A stretch of DNA of 64,000 nt from Herbaspirillum sp. (GCF_017744395.1 NZ_JAGIBI010000002.1:124001-188000), one strand, 5' to 3'. Numbered from the stretch's first letter, positions 1 to 9,337 are shown. Notes: generated by a model from the sequence alone, not told the origin. Made by a program: numbers and translations.

Positions 1-20
1 GAGGGCTTTCCAAACAAAAA

Positions 21-45
21 ACGCGCCGATGACGGCGCGTTTTTT
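21..45. terminator. bidirectional Rho-independent terminator
   Basis: Perfect 7-bp stem ACGCGCC/GGCGCGT with a 6-nt loop, preceded by an A run and followed by a T run, so it could work on both strands. It lies just past the 3' end of the minus-strand AHSA1-like gene and probably also ends a gene entering from the left edge. Confidence 0.85.
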
Positions 46-54
46 ACATCAGCT

Positions 55-510
55 TCAGGCGCCGTCCGGAATCTCCGGATCCACCAGTTGCGCCAGCAAC
101 TGCAGGGATTCCTGCCAGCCGGCGTAACAGAACTCCAGCGGAATCGCCGGCGGGATGCCTTCCTGCACGATGTTGAGTTCGCTGCCGGTGAGCACCGGGC
201 GGATCGTCACCGTCACCTTCATTTCGCCGGGCAGGTCGGGATTATCGAACTTGTCGGTGTAGACGATGCGCTCACCGGGCACCAGCTCGATATACGTGCC
301 GCCGAAGGATTGCGAACTGCCGGTGCTGAAATTGGTGAACGACATCTTGTGCGAGCCGCCCACGCGCGCATCCATGTGATGCACCTTGGCGGTGAAGCCA
401 TGCGGCGGCAGCCATTTCACCATCGCATCGGGATCGAGGAAGGCGCGGTAGACGCGCTCGGGTTTGGCGCGCAGGACGCGGTGCAGGCGGACGGTATTGG
501 GCGTATTCAT
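55..510 (-). CDS. SRPBCC/AHSA1 (START-like) domain protein
   Basis: 151 residues, a single START/Bet v1-like domain of the AHSA1 type. Visible family signs are the early segment YRAFLDPDAMVKWLPP (about 21-36), which resembles the usual start of the family, and the C-terminal helix GWQESLQLLAQLV (about 131-143). No signal peptide, so cytoplasmic. The start is supported by AAGGAG seven bases upstream of the ATG. Family members bind hydrophobic ligands in a helix-grip fold; the ligand here is unknown. In many bacteria they are paired with ArsR regulators, but none is adjacent. It is divergent from the FAD oxidoreductase gene. Confidence 0.85.
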   Translation of the reverse strand: MNTPNTVRLHRVLRAKPERVYRAFLDPDAMVKWLPPHGFTAKVHHMDARVGGSHKMSFTNFSTGSSQSFGGTYIELVPGERIVYTDKFDNPDLPGEMKVTVTIRPVLTGSELNIVQEGIPPAIPLEFCYAGWQESLQLLAQLVDPEIPDGA

Positions 511-755
511 GGGTGTCTCCTTCTTTGGGGGAAAACAATGCGGCCGATCAGCCCACTGCTGAGCTGCTCATGCCGGTTGATGGCAAACAGCTTCCACATT
601 ATGCCTGTCCGGGGCCGGGATGAAAGCGCGCCCAGATGCCGGGCGCACCATTGTCGCGGCCCCCGGCCCGCCCCTTTTTTGCGATCCGCTGTCCGTTGCG
701 CAATCCTTGCCGACTTCCCCTATCATTTCGCTTTCCTCCCACCAGCTTGCCTGCC

Positions 756-2039
756 ATGTCTTCCTTCGAATTTTCCTTTCCCCGCCATGTGGTCGTGATC
801 GGCGCCGGCGCCGTCGGCCTGATGAGCGCCATCCATGCGCTCGACCAGGGGCTGCAGGTGACGCTGCTGGACTTCAACGAAGCCGGCAGCGAAGAGGCGT
901 CGAGCTACGGCAACGCCGGCTGGCTGTCGTCGCATTCGGTGATCCCGCCGGTGGAGCCGGGGATGTGGAAGAAGGTGCCGGGTTACCTGGCCGATCCGCT
1001 GGGGCCGCTGTCGATACGCTGGCGTTATTTGCCGAAGCTGATGCCGTGGCTGCTGCGCAATCTGGCCAGCGCGCGGCGCGAGCGCATCCGCGCCACGGCG
1101 CGCGCCTTGCGTTCGCTGGTGGCCGATGCCCGGTTGCTGCACCTGGAAGTGGCGCAACGCGCCGGCGTCGGCCATCTGATCGATACCTCGGGCGTGCTGC
1201 ATGTCTATCGCTCCCGCCGGCAGTTCGAGGCCGACAATTTCGGCTGGGGGGTGCGGCGCGAACTCGGCATCGGCTGGACGGAGCTGGAAGGGGACGCGCT
1301 GCGCGCGCGCGAACCGGATCTGGATCCGGCGTTCGGGTTCGCCGTGCATGTGGATGAGGCCGGCCATTGCAAGAACCCCGGCGCCTACATGCAGGCGCTG
1401 GATACCTATGCGCGCGCACGCGGAGCACGCCGGGTACAGGGGCGGGCCACCGGGTTCCGTATCGAAGAGGGCCGGCTCAAGGCGGTGCTGACCGAGGCGG
1501 GGGAGATGGTCTGCGACGCCGCCGTGATCTCGGCCGGCGCCCGTTCCAGGCAACTGGCCGCCGCCGCCGGCGACCGCGTGCAGTTGGTGAGCGAGCGCGG
1601 CTACCACGCCAGCATCGCCGGCCACGAGTGGCAGGCCACCGCGCACACGCCGATGATGGTGTCCGAATTCAAGATAATCGCCACCCAGATGGAAGGCGGG
1701 CTGCGCATCGCCGGCCAGGTCGAGTTCGCCTCGTTCGAGGCCGCGCCCGACTGGCGGCGCGGCGAGATCATGCGCGACATCGCGCTGAAGATGTTCCCCG
1801 GCCTGCCGCGCCAGCTGCCGGCGCCAGATGTCAAATTCTGGCTGGGCCGCCGCCCCAGCACGCCCGACGGCAAGCCCTGCATCGGCTACGCGACGGCCAG
1901 CCGGGACATCGTCCATGCCTATGGCCATGGCCATATCGGCCTGGGGTGTTCGGCGCGCACCGGGCGCATCGTGGCGCAATTGCTGGCGGGGCAAGCGCCG
2001 GAGATCGATCTCGCACCGTTCAGCGCGCAGCGCTTCTGA
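756..2039 (+). CDS. FAD-dependent D-amino-acid dehydrogenase-like oxidoreductase (DadA/DAO family)
   Basis: About 427 residues from the ATG at 756. This start places the dinucleotide-binding motif VVIGAGAVGLMSAIHAL at residues 13-29, as usual for the DAO family; the longer open frame to 636 adds only a low-complexity leader. The C-terminal part has LGRRPSTPDGKPCIG followed by HGHIGLGCSARTGR, matching the R-x-x-TPD and HGH-x-G blocks of D-amino-acid dehydrogenases, which bind FAD and the substrate carboxylate. Likely role: oxidative deamination of a D-amino acid or imino acid with electrons passed to the respiratory chain. No strong Shine-Dalgarno sequence is visible. There is no adjacent racemase, so the substrate is open. 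Confidence 0.85.
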   Translation: MSSFEFSFPRHVVVIGAGAVGLMSAIHALDQGLQVTLLDFNEAGSEEASSYGNAGWLSSHSVIPPVEPGMWKKVPGYLADPLGPLSIRWRYLPKLMPWLLRNLASARRERIRATARALRSLVADARLLHLEVAQRAGVGHLIDTSGVLHVYRSRRQFEADNFGWGVRRELGIGWTELEGDALRAREPDLDPAFGFAVHVDEAGHCKNPGAYMQALDTYARARGARRVQGRATGFRIEEGRLKAVLTEAGEMVCDAAVISAGARSRQLAAAAGDRVQLVSERGYHASIAGHEWQATAHTPMMVSEFKIIATQMEGGLRIAGQVEFASFEAAPDWRRGEIMRDIALKMFPGLPRQLPAPDVKFWLGRRPSTPDGKPCIGYATASRDIVHAYGHGHIGLGCSARTGRIVAQLLAGQAPEIDLAPFSAQRF

Positions 2040-2042
2040 TGG

Positions 2043-2576
2043 CTATCCGAATGAAATATTCTGCGCCGCCATAAGAGTGGTGCGCACGCCATACGCACCC
2101 AGGCGCGACAGGGTCGTATTGTGGTGAGCAATGATTTGCGCCGCCTCCAGCACGCCGTCGCCGGCGGTGGTGTGGGCATCGTCCGCCAGCGTCACCGGAT
2201 AGCCCAGCGCCAGCGCGCGGCGCACGGTGGATTCGACGCAGAACTCGGTTTGCATGCCGCACACCACCAAGTGCGAGATATGCCGCATCTTCAGCATCGA
2301 TTGCAGTTCGGTCTGGTGGAACGCATCCGAACCGCGCTTGCGCAGCATCACATCCTGTGGCGCGGTTTCCAGCCCTTGCACCAGTTGCCAGCCGGTGCTG
2401 CCGTGCGCCATCTCCCCGTTATCCTCATGCTGCACGCAGATGACCGGCACATCGGCGGCGCGCGCCCGCTGCGACAGCAGGTTGATGGCGGCGATCACGC
2501 GCGCGGGTTCGGCGACGGCATCCGGGCCGGCGCACAAGGCGTGCTGGACATCGATGATGAGCAAGGCGGTGGGCAT
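2043..2576 (-). CDS. cysteine hydrolase of the isochorismatase family
   Basis: 177 residues covering one complete isochorismatase-like domain. The catalytic triad of the family is readable: Asp9 in LIIDVQ, Lys80 in MLRKRGSDAF, and Cys113 in VVCGMQTEFCVEST. Members hydrolyse amides, N-carbamoyl compounds, nicotinamide or isochorismate through a cysteine acyl-enzyme. The sequence alone does not decide which. It is convergent with the DadA-like gene, with only three bases between the stop codons, and lies downstream of the monooxygenase gene on the same strand. Confidence 0.88.
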   Translation of the reverse strand: MPTALLIIDVQHALCAGPDAVAEPARVIAAINLLSQRARAADVPVICVQHEDNGEMAHGSTGWQLVQGLETAPQDVMLRKRGSDAFHQTELQSMLKMRHISHLVVCGMQTEFCVESTVRRALALGYPVTLADDAHTTAGDGVLEAAQIIAHHNTTLSRLGAYGVRTTLMAAQNISFG

Positions 2577-2646
2577 GGCAATGTCTGGAAGGCGTTGTTG
2601 GGACCGTACCGATAGTAACGGATTCGGCCCCGCCGCGTGCCTGCCT

Positions 2647-3945
2647 TCATTGCGCCAGATGGTCGCGCAGGTGCCTGCCGCGGTATTGCCTGCGGAACGA
2701 TCCGCGCCGTTGCAGCTCCGGCACCACCTTGCCGGCGAAGTCGTCGAAGCCGTATGGCAGGTGCGAGGGCGAGATGACGAAGCCGTCGGCGCCGCCCTGT
2801 TCGACGATATGTTCCAGCCAGTCGGCGATATCGGCCGCCGTGCCCGCGACCTGCGGCGTTAGCACCCCTTGCGCGTAGAGGCGGCCGGCGTCGGCCAGGG
2901 TGAGCTGCCGCTCGGCCGAGATTTCCCTGAGCAGCTTGAACAGGCCCTGGATACCGCCGACCTGGACATCGCCGATGGGCGCGTCCAGCGCATAGGCGGA
3001 GAAGTCCACGTTCATGTGGCTGGACAAGGTCGACAGCCCCACTAGCGGATCGGCCAGGGCGTTGGCTTCTTCACGTAATTGCTCGGCGTGCGCGCGCGAC
3101 TGGCCGACGAAGGGCATCACGGCGGAGAGGATCTTGATGTCTTGCGGCCGGCGGCCGAACTTGCCGGCGCGGCCCTTGAGGTCGTCGTAGAAGCGCTGCA
3201 TGCGCGCCAGGTCGGGCTGGATGTTGAACACCACTTCGGCCCAGCGCGCGGCGAAGTCCTGGCCGCGGTCGGAGGAGCCGGCCTGGATGATCACCGGGCT
3301 GTGCTGCGGCGATGCCGGAATGTTGAGCGGCCCGCGCACGTTGAAGTGCGTGCCGGCGTGGTCGATGGCGCCGACCTTGCCGGCATCGGCATAGCGGCCG
3401 TCGGCGGACAGCTGCAAGGCATCCGGCTGCCAGCTGCGCCACAGCTTGTGCGCGACGTCTAGGAATTCGTCGGCGCGGTCGTAGCGCACGTCGTGCGGCA
3501 GCGTTTCCTTCAGGCCGAAGTTGTCGGCCTCGCCCTGGTTGACCGAGGTCACCACGTTCCAGGCGGCGCGTCCGCCCGAAAGATGGTCCAGCGTGGCGAA
3601 TTCGCGCGCTAGGCTGTAGGGCTGCGAGTAGGTGGTGGAACGCGTGGCGCCCAGGCCGATGCGTTCGGTGACCGCCGCCAGCGCGCCCAGGATGGGCAAC
3701 GGGTCCAGCCGCGTGGCGTCCTGGTCGCCGACGGCGATGCCGTGGCGGTGGCTCTCGCCGTAGCGCGTCGACACCGCCAGGCGGTCGGCGAAGAACAGCA
3801 GGTCGAAATTGGCGCGTTCCAGCGTCTGCGCGATATGGCGGTAATAGTCCAGCTGCAGGAAGCCGCCGGGACTGCTCTGCGGATGCCGCCACAGCGCCTG
3901 GCTGTGGGCGGCGTTGCCGGCGATCAGGAAGGCGGCGAGATGCAT
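2647..3945 (-). CDS. flavin-dependent monooxygenase, NtaA/SnaA/DszA (LLM) family
   Basis: 432 residues, typical of the two-component, FMNH2-dependent monooxygenases related to nitrilotriacetate and dibenzothiophene-sulfone monooxygenases. Diagnostic are FFADRLAVS near residue 55, the central IIQAGSSDRGQDFAARWAE, and the C-terminal SPSHLPYGFDDFAG. These enzymes need a separate flavin reductase, which is not encoded nearby. The gene starts three bases after the stop of the SsuA-like binding protein, so the two are almost certainly cotranscribed and probably act on the same imported organosulfur or amine compound (inference). Confidence 0.88.
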   Translation of the reverse strand: MHLAAFLIAGNAAHSQALWRHPQSSPGGFLQLDYYRHIAQTLERANFDLLFFADRLAVSTRYGESHRHGIAVGDQDATRLDPLPILGALAAVTERIGLGATRSTTYSQPYSLAREFATLDHLSGGRAAWNVVTSVNQGEADNFGLKETLPHDVRYDRADEFLDVAHKLWRSWQPDALQLSADGRYADAGKVGAIDHAGTHFNVRGPLNIPASPQHSPVIIQAGSSDRGQDFAARWAEVVFNIQPDLARMQRFYDDLKGRAGKFGRRPQDIKILSAVMPFVGQSRAHAEQLREEANALADPLVGLSTLSSHMNVDFSAYALDAPIGDVQVGGIQGLFKLLREISAERQLTLADAGRLYAQGVLTPQVAGTAADIADWLEHIVEQGGADGFVISPSHLPYGFDDFAGKVVPELQRRGSFRRQYRGRHLRDHLAQ

Positions 3946-3948
3946 GGC

Positions 3949-4920
3949 TCAAACGAGGACTTCAGGATAGACCTTGTCCTGCACCCGCACCGAGCTCTTG
4001 AGCAGGCCCAGCTTGAGGAAGGCATCGGCGATCTGCTGCTGTTCGGCGACGATGCCGGCGTCGACCGCCACCGTGGTGTAGTTGCGGCGTTCGGTGGCCA
4101 GCTTCAGCACCTTGGCGTCCACACCCAGTTGCGGCGCCAGCAGGTCGGCGGTTTCCTGCGGATGCGCCTGGGTCCAGGCGTTGGCCTTCTTCAGTTCGGC
4201 GAACAGCGTGCGCACGATGTCCTTGTTCTGGTCGACGAACTTCGGCACGGCCAGGTGGAAGGTGCGGTTGTTGGAGAGCCCGCTGCCGTCGCGCAGGATG
4301 CGCGGGCGGCTGGTGATCTCCTGGCCGGCCAGGAACGGATCCCACAGCGTGGCGGCGTCGACGTTGCCGGATTGGAACGCCGCGCGCACATCGGCCGCGT
4401 TGGTGACGTAGACCGGTTCGATGTCGTTGTAGCTCAGGCCGACTTCTTCCAGCGCCTTGAGCAGCAGGAACTGCACGTTCCAGCCGCGCCCGGTGGCGAC
4501 CTTCTTGCCCTTGAGGTCCTTCACCGTGCGGATCGGCGAATCCTGGGCGACGAAGATGGCGATGCCCTTGGGATACGGCTGTTCCGCGCCGAGGTAGACC
4601 GCGTTCACGCCCGAGGCGTTGGCGAATACCGACGGCGTATCGGCGGCGTGGCCGAAGTCGATGGCATTGGCATTGAGCGCTTCGGTCAGTTGCGGGCCGG
4701 CTGCAAACTCGAACCATTTGACCGACCAGCCGCGCGGCTGCAGCGCCTGCTCCAGCCTGCCGGTGCCTTTGAGGATATTGAGCGTGTTGAATTTCTGGTA
4801 GCCGATGCGCAAGACCTTGTCCTGCGCGGCCCGCACCAGCGGCGCGCCGCCGGCCAGCGCGCCGGCCGCCAGGCCTTGCAGCAGCAGGCGCCGTTTGAGA
4901 TTGTGTTGTTCGCCGTCCAT
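3949..4920 (-). CDS. aliphatic sulfonate-type ABC transporter substrate-binding protein (SsuA/TauA-like)
   Basis: 323 residues from the ATG at 4920, chosen because AAGGGGGAAAG precedes it and because it gives a proper export signal; the open frame extends upstream without coding character. The N-terminus has KRRLLLQGLAAGALAGG, a possible Tat-type signal, cleaved near VRAAQ. The mature part starts KVLRIGYQKFN and contains FGHAADTPSVFANASG, as in SsuA/TauA proteins that bind sulfonates or related anions in the periplasm. No SsuB or SsuC homologue is in the window, so this binding protein must use a transporter encoded elsewhere. A 12-bp inverted repeat lies 64 bp upstream. Confidence 0.85.
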   Translation of the reverse strand: MDGEQHNLKRRLLLQGLAAGALAGGAPLVRAAQDKVLRIGYQKFNTLNILKGTGRLEQALQPRGWSVKWFEFAAGPQLTEALNANAIDFGHAADTPSVFANASGVNAVYLGAEQPYPKGIAIFVAQDSPIRTVKDLKGKKVATGRGWNVQFLLLKALEEVGLSYNDIEPVYVTNAADVRAAFQSGNVDAATLWDPFLAGQEITSRPRILRDGSGLSNNRTFHLAVPKFVDQNKDIVRTLFAELKKANAWTQAHPQETADLLAPQLGVDAKVLKLATERRNYTTVAVDAGIVAEQQQIADAFLKLGLLKSSVRVQDKVYPEVLV

Positions 4921-4983
4921 GGCTTTCCCCCTTCTGCGATCCAAAAGGAAGCAGCTTAGGGAGGTAGCGGCCGGGGTGGAAGG

Positions 4984-5015
4984 AACAATTCCGCAGTTGC
5001 AAATGCGGAATTGTT
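4984..5015. promoter_or_regulatory. perfect 12-bp inverted repeat upstream of the SsuA-like gene
   Basis: Arms AACAATTCCGCA (4984-4995) and TGCGGAATTGTT (5004-5015) are exact reverse complements around the 8-nt spacer GTTGCAAA. It lies in the divergent region between the sulfonate-type operon and the small membrane protein gene. No T run follows on either strand, so an operator is more likely than a terminator. Confidence 0.6.
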
Positions 5016-5162
5016 TGTAGCCGGACCGGCAATGCTTTTCCGGCCATTTCCTGTCATTTTTCGTCATTTATTGCCTGCATGCCACTGCGGCAATTTGTCC
5101 CATTGCCGGGAGGCTCGGGTATTTTTAAAATGGCGGTTCTTCATCGCATCCCTTCTTTTCCC

Positions 5163-5351
5163 ATGACCGCATTGTTCGACCGCGTGGAAGCATTCGTGCG
5201 CAAGGCTTCAGGATGGCACATCGTGCTGGCCCTGCTGCTGGTGTGCGGCCTGCTGTGCTGGGCGGTCTGGGTATGGGCCACCGGCGAGGGCCGGGTGCCG
5301 TTCGCCATGTTCGACTTCTGCATCACGCCGCCGGCAGCCGCCGGAAAATAA
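5163..5351 (+). CDS. small single-span membrane protein, hypothetical
   Basis: 62 residues from the ATG at 5163. There is an amphipathic start (TALFDRVEAFVRKASG), one clear transmembrane helix WHIVLALLLVCGLLCWAVWV, and a short C-terminal tail ending in PPAAAGK. No family is recognised. The ribosome-binding site is weak, and an upstream in-frame ATG at 5079 is possible. It sits 47 bases ahead of the helicase gene on the same strand and could share its transcript. Confidence 0.5.
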   Translation: MTALFDRVEAFVRKASGWHIVLALLLVCGLLCWAVWVWATGEGRVPFAMFDFCITPPAAAGK

Positions 5352-5398
5352 ACGTCGTCAGCCGTTAAAATGGGCGCTCGTTTTGCTGACGAGGCCGC

Positions 5399-7918
5399 AT
5401 GCGCTCCCCATCCGCCACTTCCCGTTCTTCCGTCCGTTTCCAACCGCGCCTGACGCTGCAAACGCTCACGCGCGGCGACGGCGTGCTCGGCATGCGCGCG
5501 CACGGCCTGTTCGGCCCGCGTGGCGGCATGGTGACGGTGGCGCAGATCGACTGGGTGTACGGCGAAGGCGCCGGGCGCTGGAGCATGCCGGCACCGGTGC
5601 GCTTCGAAGACGAAGGAGGCGCCGGCTATACGCCGGCGCATGTGGTGCGCGACGTGCCGGCCGAAACGGCCGCCCTCGAACTGATCCGCGAACTGGGTTT
5701 CCTGCCGCTGCGCGAAGATGCCTTGCAATGGCGCGCGCACAATCCCCTGCACGATGCCGGCCCGTTGTGGACGCTGGTGCAGGAAGCTTCCTTCGGCGAC
5801 TTCTGGGCCGACCAGGCGCCGCGCCTGCAGCGGCTCGGCTGGCAACTGGTGGTCAGGCCCGGCTTCGCGCATGAGAGCGTGCCGGTCACCGCCTGGCGTT
5901 TCATCGTCAGCAGCGAGACCGGCGAAGTACTGGGCAAGGAAGTGGCCGCGCCCTTGCAGCCGCGCGCGTTTTCGAGCGAGGTATTCAGCGGCCTCGATCC
6001 GTCCGGGCGCTGGCTGCTGGCCATTGGCATCGAGGTCGACGGCGAGAACATGGACGTCGGCCCGATGGTGGCCGACCTGTTGCGGCGCGACCCGCGCTGG
6101 GCCGATGCGCAGCAAGTCGAAAAGATGGACGACCACGCCGTGATCTCGCTGCGCGCCCCGGGCGGGCGCCGCATCGATGCCATGGCCGGACCATTGAAGG
6201 CGGTGGTGCTGGCGCTGCTCGATTTGCTGGGCGACCTCAAGCGCAAAGAGGGGCCGCTGAAACTGACGCCGTGGGACGCTCACCGGCTCGATGCCATCCA
6301 TGGCGCGCTGCTGAACCTGGACGGCGGCGCGCCCTGGCATATGAGCGGCGAAGCCGGCGTGCTGCAACTGGCGCGGCGGTTGCGCGAGGCCGGCGCGGTG
6401 CGTAGCATCGACGCGCCGCAGGGATTGGGCATCGCGCTGCGCGGCTACCAGCTGCAAGGTGTGGCCTGGCTGCAATACCTGCGTGAACAGGGGTTGGCCG
6501 GCATCCTCGCCGACGACATGGGCTTGGGCAAGACCGCACAGGTGCTGGCACACATGCTCATCGAAAAGCAGGCCGGCCGGCTCGACCTGCCGGCGCTGGT
6601 GGTGGTGCCGACTTCGCTGCTGTTCAACTGGCAGCAGGAGGCGCAGCGCATCGCGCCGGACTTGCGTGTGCTGGCGCTGCACGGCGAAGGCCGTGCACGG
6701 CATATCGAAGCCATCGGCAATGGCGAGGCCGACCTGGTGCTGACCACCTATCCCTTGTTATGGCGCGACTTGGGCGAACTGACCCGCTTGCGTTTCCATC
6801 TGCTGGTGCTGGACGAAGCGCAAACGGTGAAGAACGCCGCTTCGCGCAGCGCCGCCGCCGCGCGCAGGCTGCACGCGCGCCACCGCATCTGCATGACCGG
6901 CACGCCGCTGGAAAACCATCTGGGCGAGCTGTGGACGCAATTCCATTTCCTGATGCCGGGCTTCCTCGGCGACGCGCGCAGTTTTTCGCGCTTGTGGCGC
7001 AAGCCCATCGAAGAGCAGGGCCAGACCGTGCGCGCACGCTTGCTGGCGCAGCGCGTGCGTCCCTTCATCCTGCGCCGGCGCAAGGAGGATGTGCTGCAGG
7101 AACTGCCGCCGCGCACTGAGATCATCGAACGGCTGCAATTGCAGGGACGCCAGCGCGAGCTGTACGAGAGCGTGCGCATCGCCGCCGACAAGCAGGTCAG
7201 GCGCGCGCTGCAGCGCCGCGGCTTGTCCGGCTCGCACGTGACGGTGATGGATGCGCTGCTGAAGTTGCGCCAGGTCTGTTGCGATCCGTACCTGCTCAAG
7301 GACGGCCGCATGCCCAAGGGCATCGAGCGCGCCAAGATCGAACTGCTGCGCGGCATGCTGCCGGCGCTGGTGGCGGAAGGGCGGCGCATCCTGGTGTTTT
7401 CGCAATTCACGGCGATGCTGGCGCTGATCGAAGCCGAGCTGCGCGAACTCGGCTTGCCCTGGCTCTCGCTGACGGGCGACACCGAACCCGCCGCGCGCGG
7501 CGCCGTGATCGCGCAATTCCAGGCGCAACAGGCGCCGCTGTTCCTGATCAGCCTCAAGGCCGGCGGCGTCGGCCTGAACCTGACCGCGGCCGACACGGTG
7601 GTGCTGGTCGATCCCTGGTGGAACCCGGCGGTGGAAGAACAGGCCATCGCCCGCGCGCACCGCCTGGGGCAGACGCAGCAGGTGTTCGTCTACAAGCTGG
7701 TGGTGGAGGGCAGCATCGAGGAACGGCTGCTGGAACTGCAGGCGCGCAAGTCGGCGCTGGCCGAAGGCGTGTTGGGGCGCGACGATGCGCAGGCGGTCAA
7801 GTTCGGCGAGGAAGAGCTGCAGGCATTGCTGGCGCCGCTGGGGATGGGCATACGGGAGAAAGTGGCGGAGATGCCGGCCCGTTCGTTGACTGCGGATGTG
7901 TGGGACGGCGTGTCCTGA
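5399..7918 (+). CDS. SNF2-family DEAQ-box DNA helicase/translocase
   Basis: 839 residues. The C-terminal two thirds is a complete SNF2 ATPase: Q-region GYQLQGVAWLQYL, Walker A ADDMGLGKTAQ near residue 370, Walker B variant LDEAQ near 474, TGTPLENHLGELWTQF, then helicase-C motifs FSQFTAM, SLKAGGVGLNLT, DPWWNPAVEEQA and RAHRLGQTQ near 754. Such proteins use ATP to translocate on duplex DNA and remodel DNA-protein complexes. The N-terminal 340 residues lack a SWIM zinc finger and are otherwise unassigned. It ends nine bases before the convergent MFS gene. Confidence 0.93.
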   Translation: MRSPSATSRSSVRFQPRLTLQTLTRGDGVLGMRAHGLFGPRGGMVTVAQIDWVYGEGAGRWSMPAPVRFEDEGGAGYTPAHVVRDVPAETAALELIRELGFLPLREDALQWRAHNPLHDAGPLWTLVQEASFGDFWADQAPRLQRLGWQLVVRPGFAHESVPVTAWRFIVSSETGEVLGKEVAAPLQPRAFSSEVFSGLDPSGRWLLAIGIEVDGENMDVGPMVADLLRRDPRWADAQQVEKMDDHAVISLRAPGGRRIDAMAGPLKAVVLALLDLLGDLKRKEGPLKLTPWDAHRLDAIHGALLNLDGGAPWHMSGEAGVLQLARRLREAGAVRSIDAPQGLGIALRGYQLQGVAWLQYLREQGLAGILADDMGLGKTAQVLAHMLIEKQAGRLDLPALVVVPTSLLFNWQQEAQRIAPDLRVLALHGEGRARHIEAIGNGEADLVLTTYPLLWRDLGELTRLRFHLLVLDEAQTVKNAASRSAAAARRLHARHRICMTGTPLENHLGELWTQFHFLMPGFLGDARSFSRLWRKPIEEQGQTVRARLLAQRVRPFILRRRKEDVLQELPPRTEIIERLQLQGRQRELYESVRIAADKQVRRALQRRGLSGSHVTVMDALLKLRQVCCDPYLLKDGRMPKGIERAKIELLRGMLPALVAEGRRILVFSQFTAMLALIEAELRELGLPWLSLTGDTEPAARGAVIAQFQAQQAPLFLISLKAGGVGLNLTAADTVVLVDPWWNPAVEEQAIARAHRLGQTQQVFVYKLVVEGSIEERLLELQARKSALAEGVLGRDDAQAVKFGEEELQALLAPLGMGIREKVAEMPARSLTADVWDGVS

Positions 7919-7927
7919 AAACGGCCG

Positions 7928-9337
7928 CTACAGTTCGGATACTTCTTCCAACCCCTTCCTCTCCGCATCCACCGCAAACTTCAGCGCGCATAATCCAGCC
8001 GCTATCGCCAGCGCCGCGCCCAGCGCATATCCCCCCGCCACCGCATGCCGGTCGCCGCCGGCGATCAGGCGGCCGAACAGCGCCGGCGCGATGAAGCCGC
8101 CGGTGCCGGTGCCCACCGCGTAGAAGATGGCGATCGCCAGCGCCCGCATCTGCAATGGGAACACTTCGCTGGCCGTGAGATAGGCCGAGCTGGCGGCTGC
8201 CGAGGCGACGAAGAACACCGCGCTCCAGCACAGCGCCAGCGTCAGCGCGTTGAGCAGCCCGGCATCGAAGGCCCACGCGGTGGCCGCCAGGCCGATGCCC
8301 GACAGCAGGTAAGTGGCGGCGATCATGCGGCGCCGGCCCAGGCTGTCGAACAGGTGGCCCAGCAGGAGCGGCCCCAGCACGTTGCCCAGCGCGAACGGGA
8401 AGATGTAGAGCGCCACGCGGTTGTCCGGCACCTGGTAGAAGCGCGTGAGCACCAGCCCATAGGTAAAGAAGATGGCGTTGTAGACGAAGGCCTGCGCCAC
8501 CATCATCAGCACCACCATCATGCTGCGCGTGCGGTAACGGCGCAGCAGCACGTGCGCGATGGCGCCGAGGCCCGGCATGCCGCCGCCGGCCCGGTGCGCG
8601 TGGCGCACGGTTGCGATCGCCGGCAGCGCGCCATGTTCGGCGGCGACCTGGGCTTCGATGCCGGCCACCACCTGTTCGGCTTGCGCGCGCTTGCCGTGCA
8701 TCAACAGCCAGCGCGGGCTTTCCGGCACGTGGCGGCGCACCAGGACGATGGCCGCGGCCAGCACCGCGCCCAGCAGGAAACAGGCGCGCCAGCCGTCGGC
8801 CGGCCCCAGCGCGCGCTCGTCGAGGATCAGCAGCGATAGGCCCGCGCCCAGTGCCGCGCCGATCCAGAAGCTGGCGTTGATGATGAGGTTCACGCGGCCG
8901 CGCACGCGCGCCGGCACCAGCTCATCGATGGCGGAATTGATAGCGGCGTATTCGCCGCCGATGCCCAGGCCGGTGACGAAGCGGCACAGGGCCAGTGACG
9001 CGAAACCGGTGGAAAAGGCGGTGGCCAGCGTGGCCAGCATGTAGACCGCCAGCGTGACCATGAACAGCCGCTTGCGGCCCAGCTTGTCGGTCAGGCGGCC
9101 GAACAGCAGCGCGCCCGCTACGGCGCCGCCGATGTAGAGCGAGCCGGCCCAGCCGACCTGGACGGCATCCAGCGCCAGCGTGTCGGGCCGCTCCAGCACG
9201 CTGCCGAGGGAGCCGGCCAGCGTCACTTCCAACCCATCCAGTATCCACGCCACGCCCAATGCGGCCACGACGCGCCAATGCCAGCGCGACCATGGCAGGC
9301 GGTCGAGGCGGGCGGGGATGTCGCTGGCCGCAGTCAT
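7928..9337 (-). CDS. MFS transporter, NiaP/AAHS-like
   Basis: 469 residues with 12 predicted transmembrane helices. The N-terminal segment WRVVAALGVAWILDGLEVTL has the Asp typical of helix 1 in aromatic acid and niacin MFS permeases. The loop 2-3 signature GRLTDKLGRKRLF is intact, and its counterpart GHLFDSLGRRRM follows in the second half. A central cytoplasmic loop of about 60 residues separates the halves. A proton-coupled organic acid, vitamin or sugar permease is likely; the substrate cannot be read from sequence. Confidence 0.88.
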   Translation of the reverse strand: MTAASDIPARLDRLPWSRWHWRVVAALGVAWILDGLEVTLAGSLGSVLERPDTLALDAVQVGWAGSLYIGGAVAGALLFGRLTDKLGRKRLFMVTLAVYMLATLATAFSTGFASLALCRFVTGLGIGGEYAAINSAIDELVPARVRGRVNLIINASFWIGAALGAGLSLLILDERALGPADGWRACFLLGAVLAAAIVLVRRHVPESPRWLLMHGKRAQAEQVVAGIEAQVAAEHGALPAIATVRHAHRAGGGMPGLGAIAHVLLRRYRTRSMMVVLMMVAQAFVYNAIFFTYGLVLTRFYQVPDNRVALYIFPFALGNVLGPLLLGHLFDSLGRRRMIAATYLLSGIGLAATAWAFDAGLLNALTLALCWSAVFFVASAAASSAYLTASEVFPLQMRALAIAIFYAVGTGTGGFIAPALFGRLIAGGDRHAVAGGYALGAALAIAAGLCALKFAVDAERKGLEEVSEL

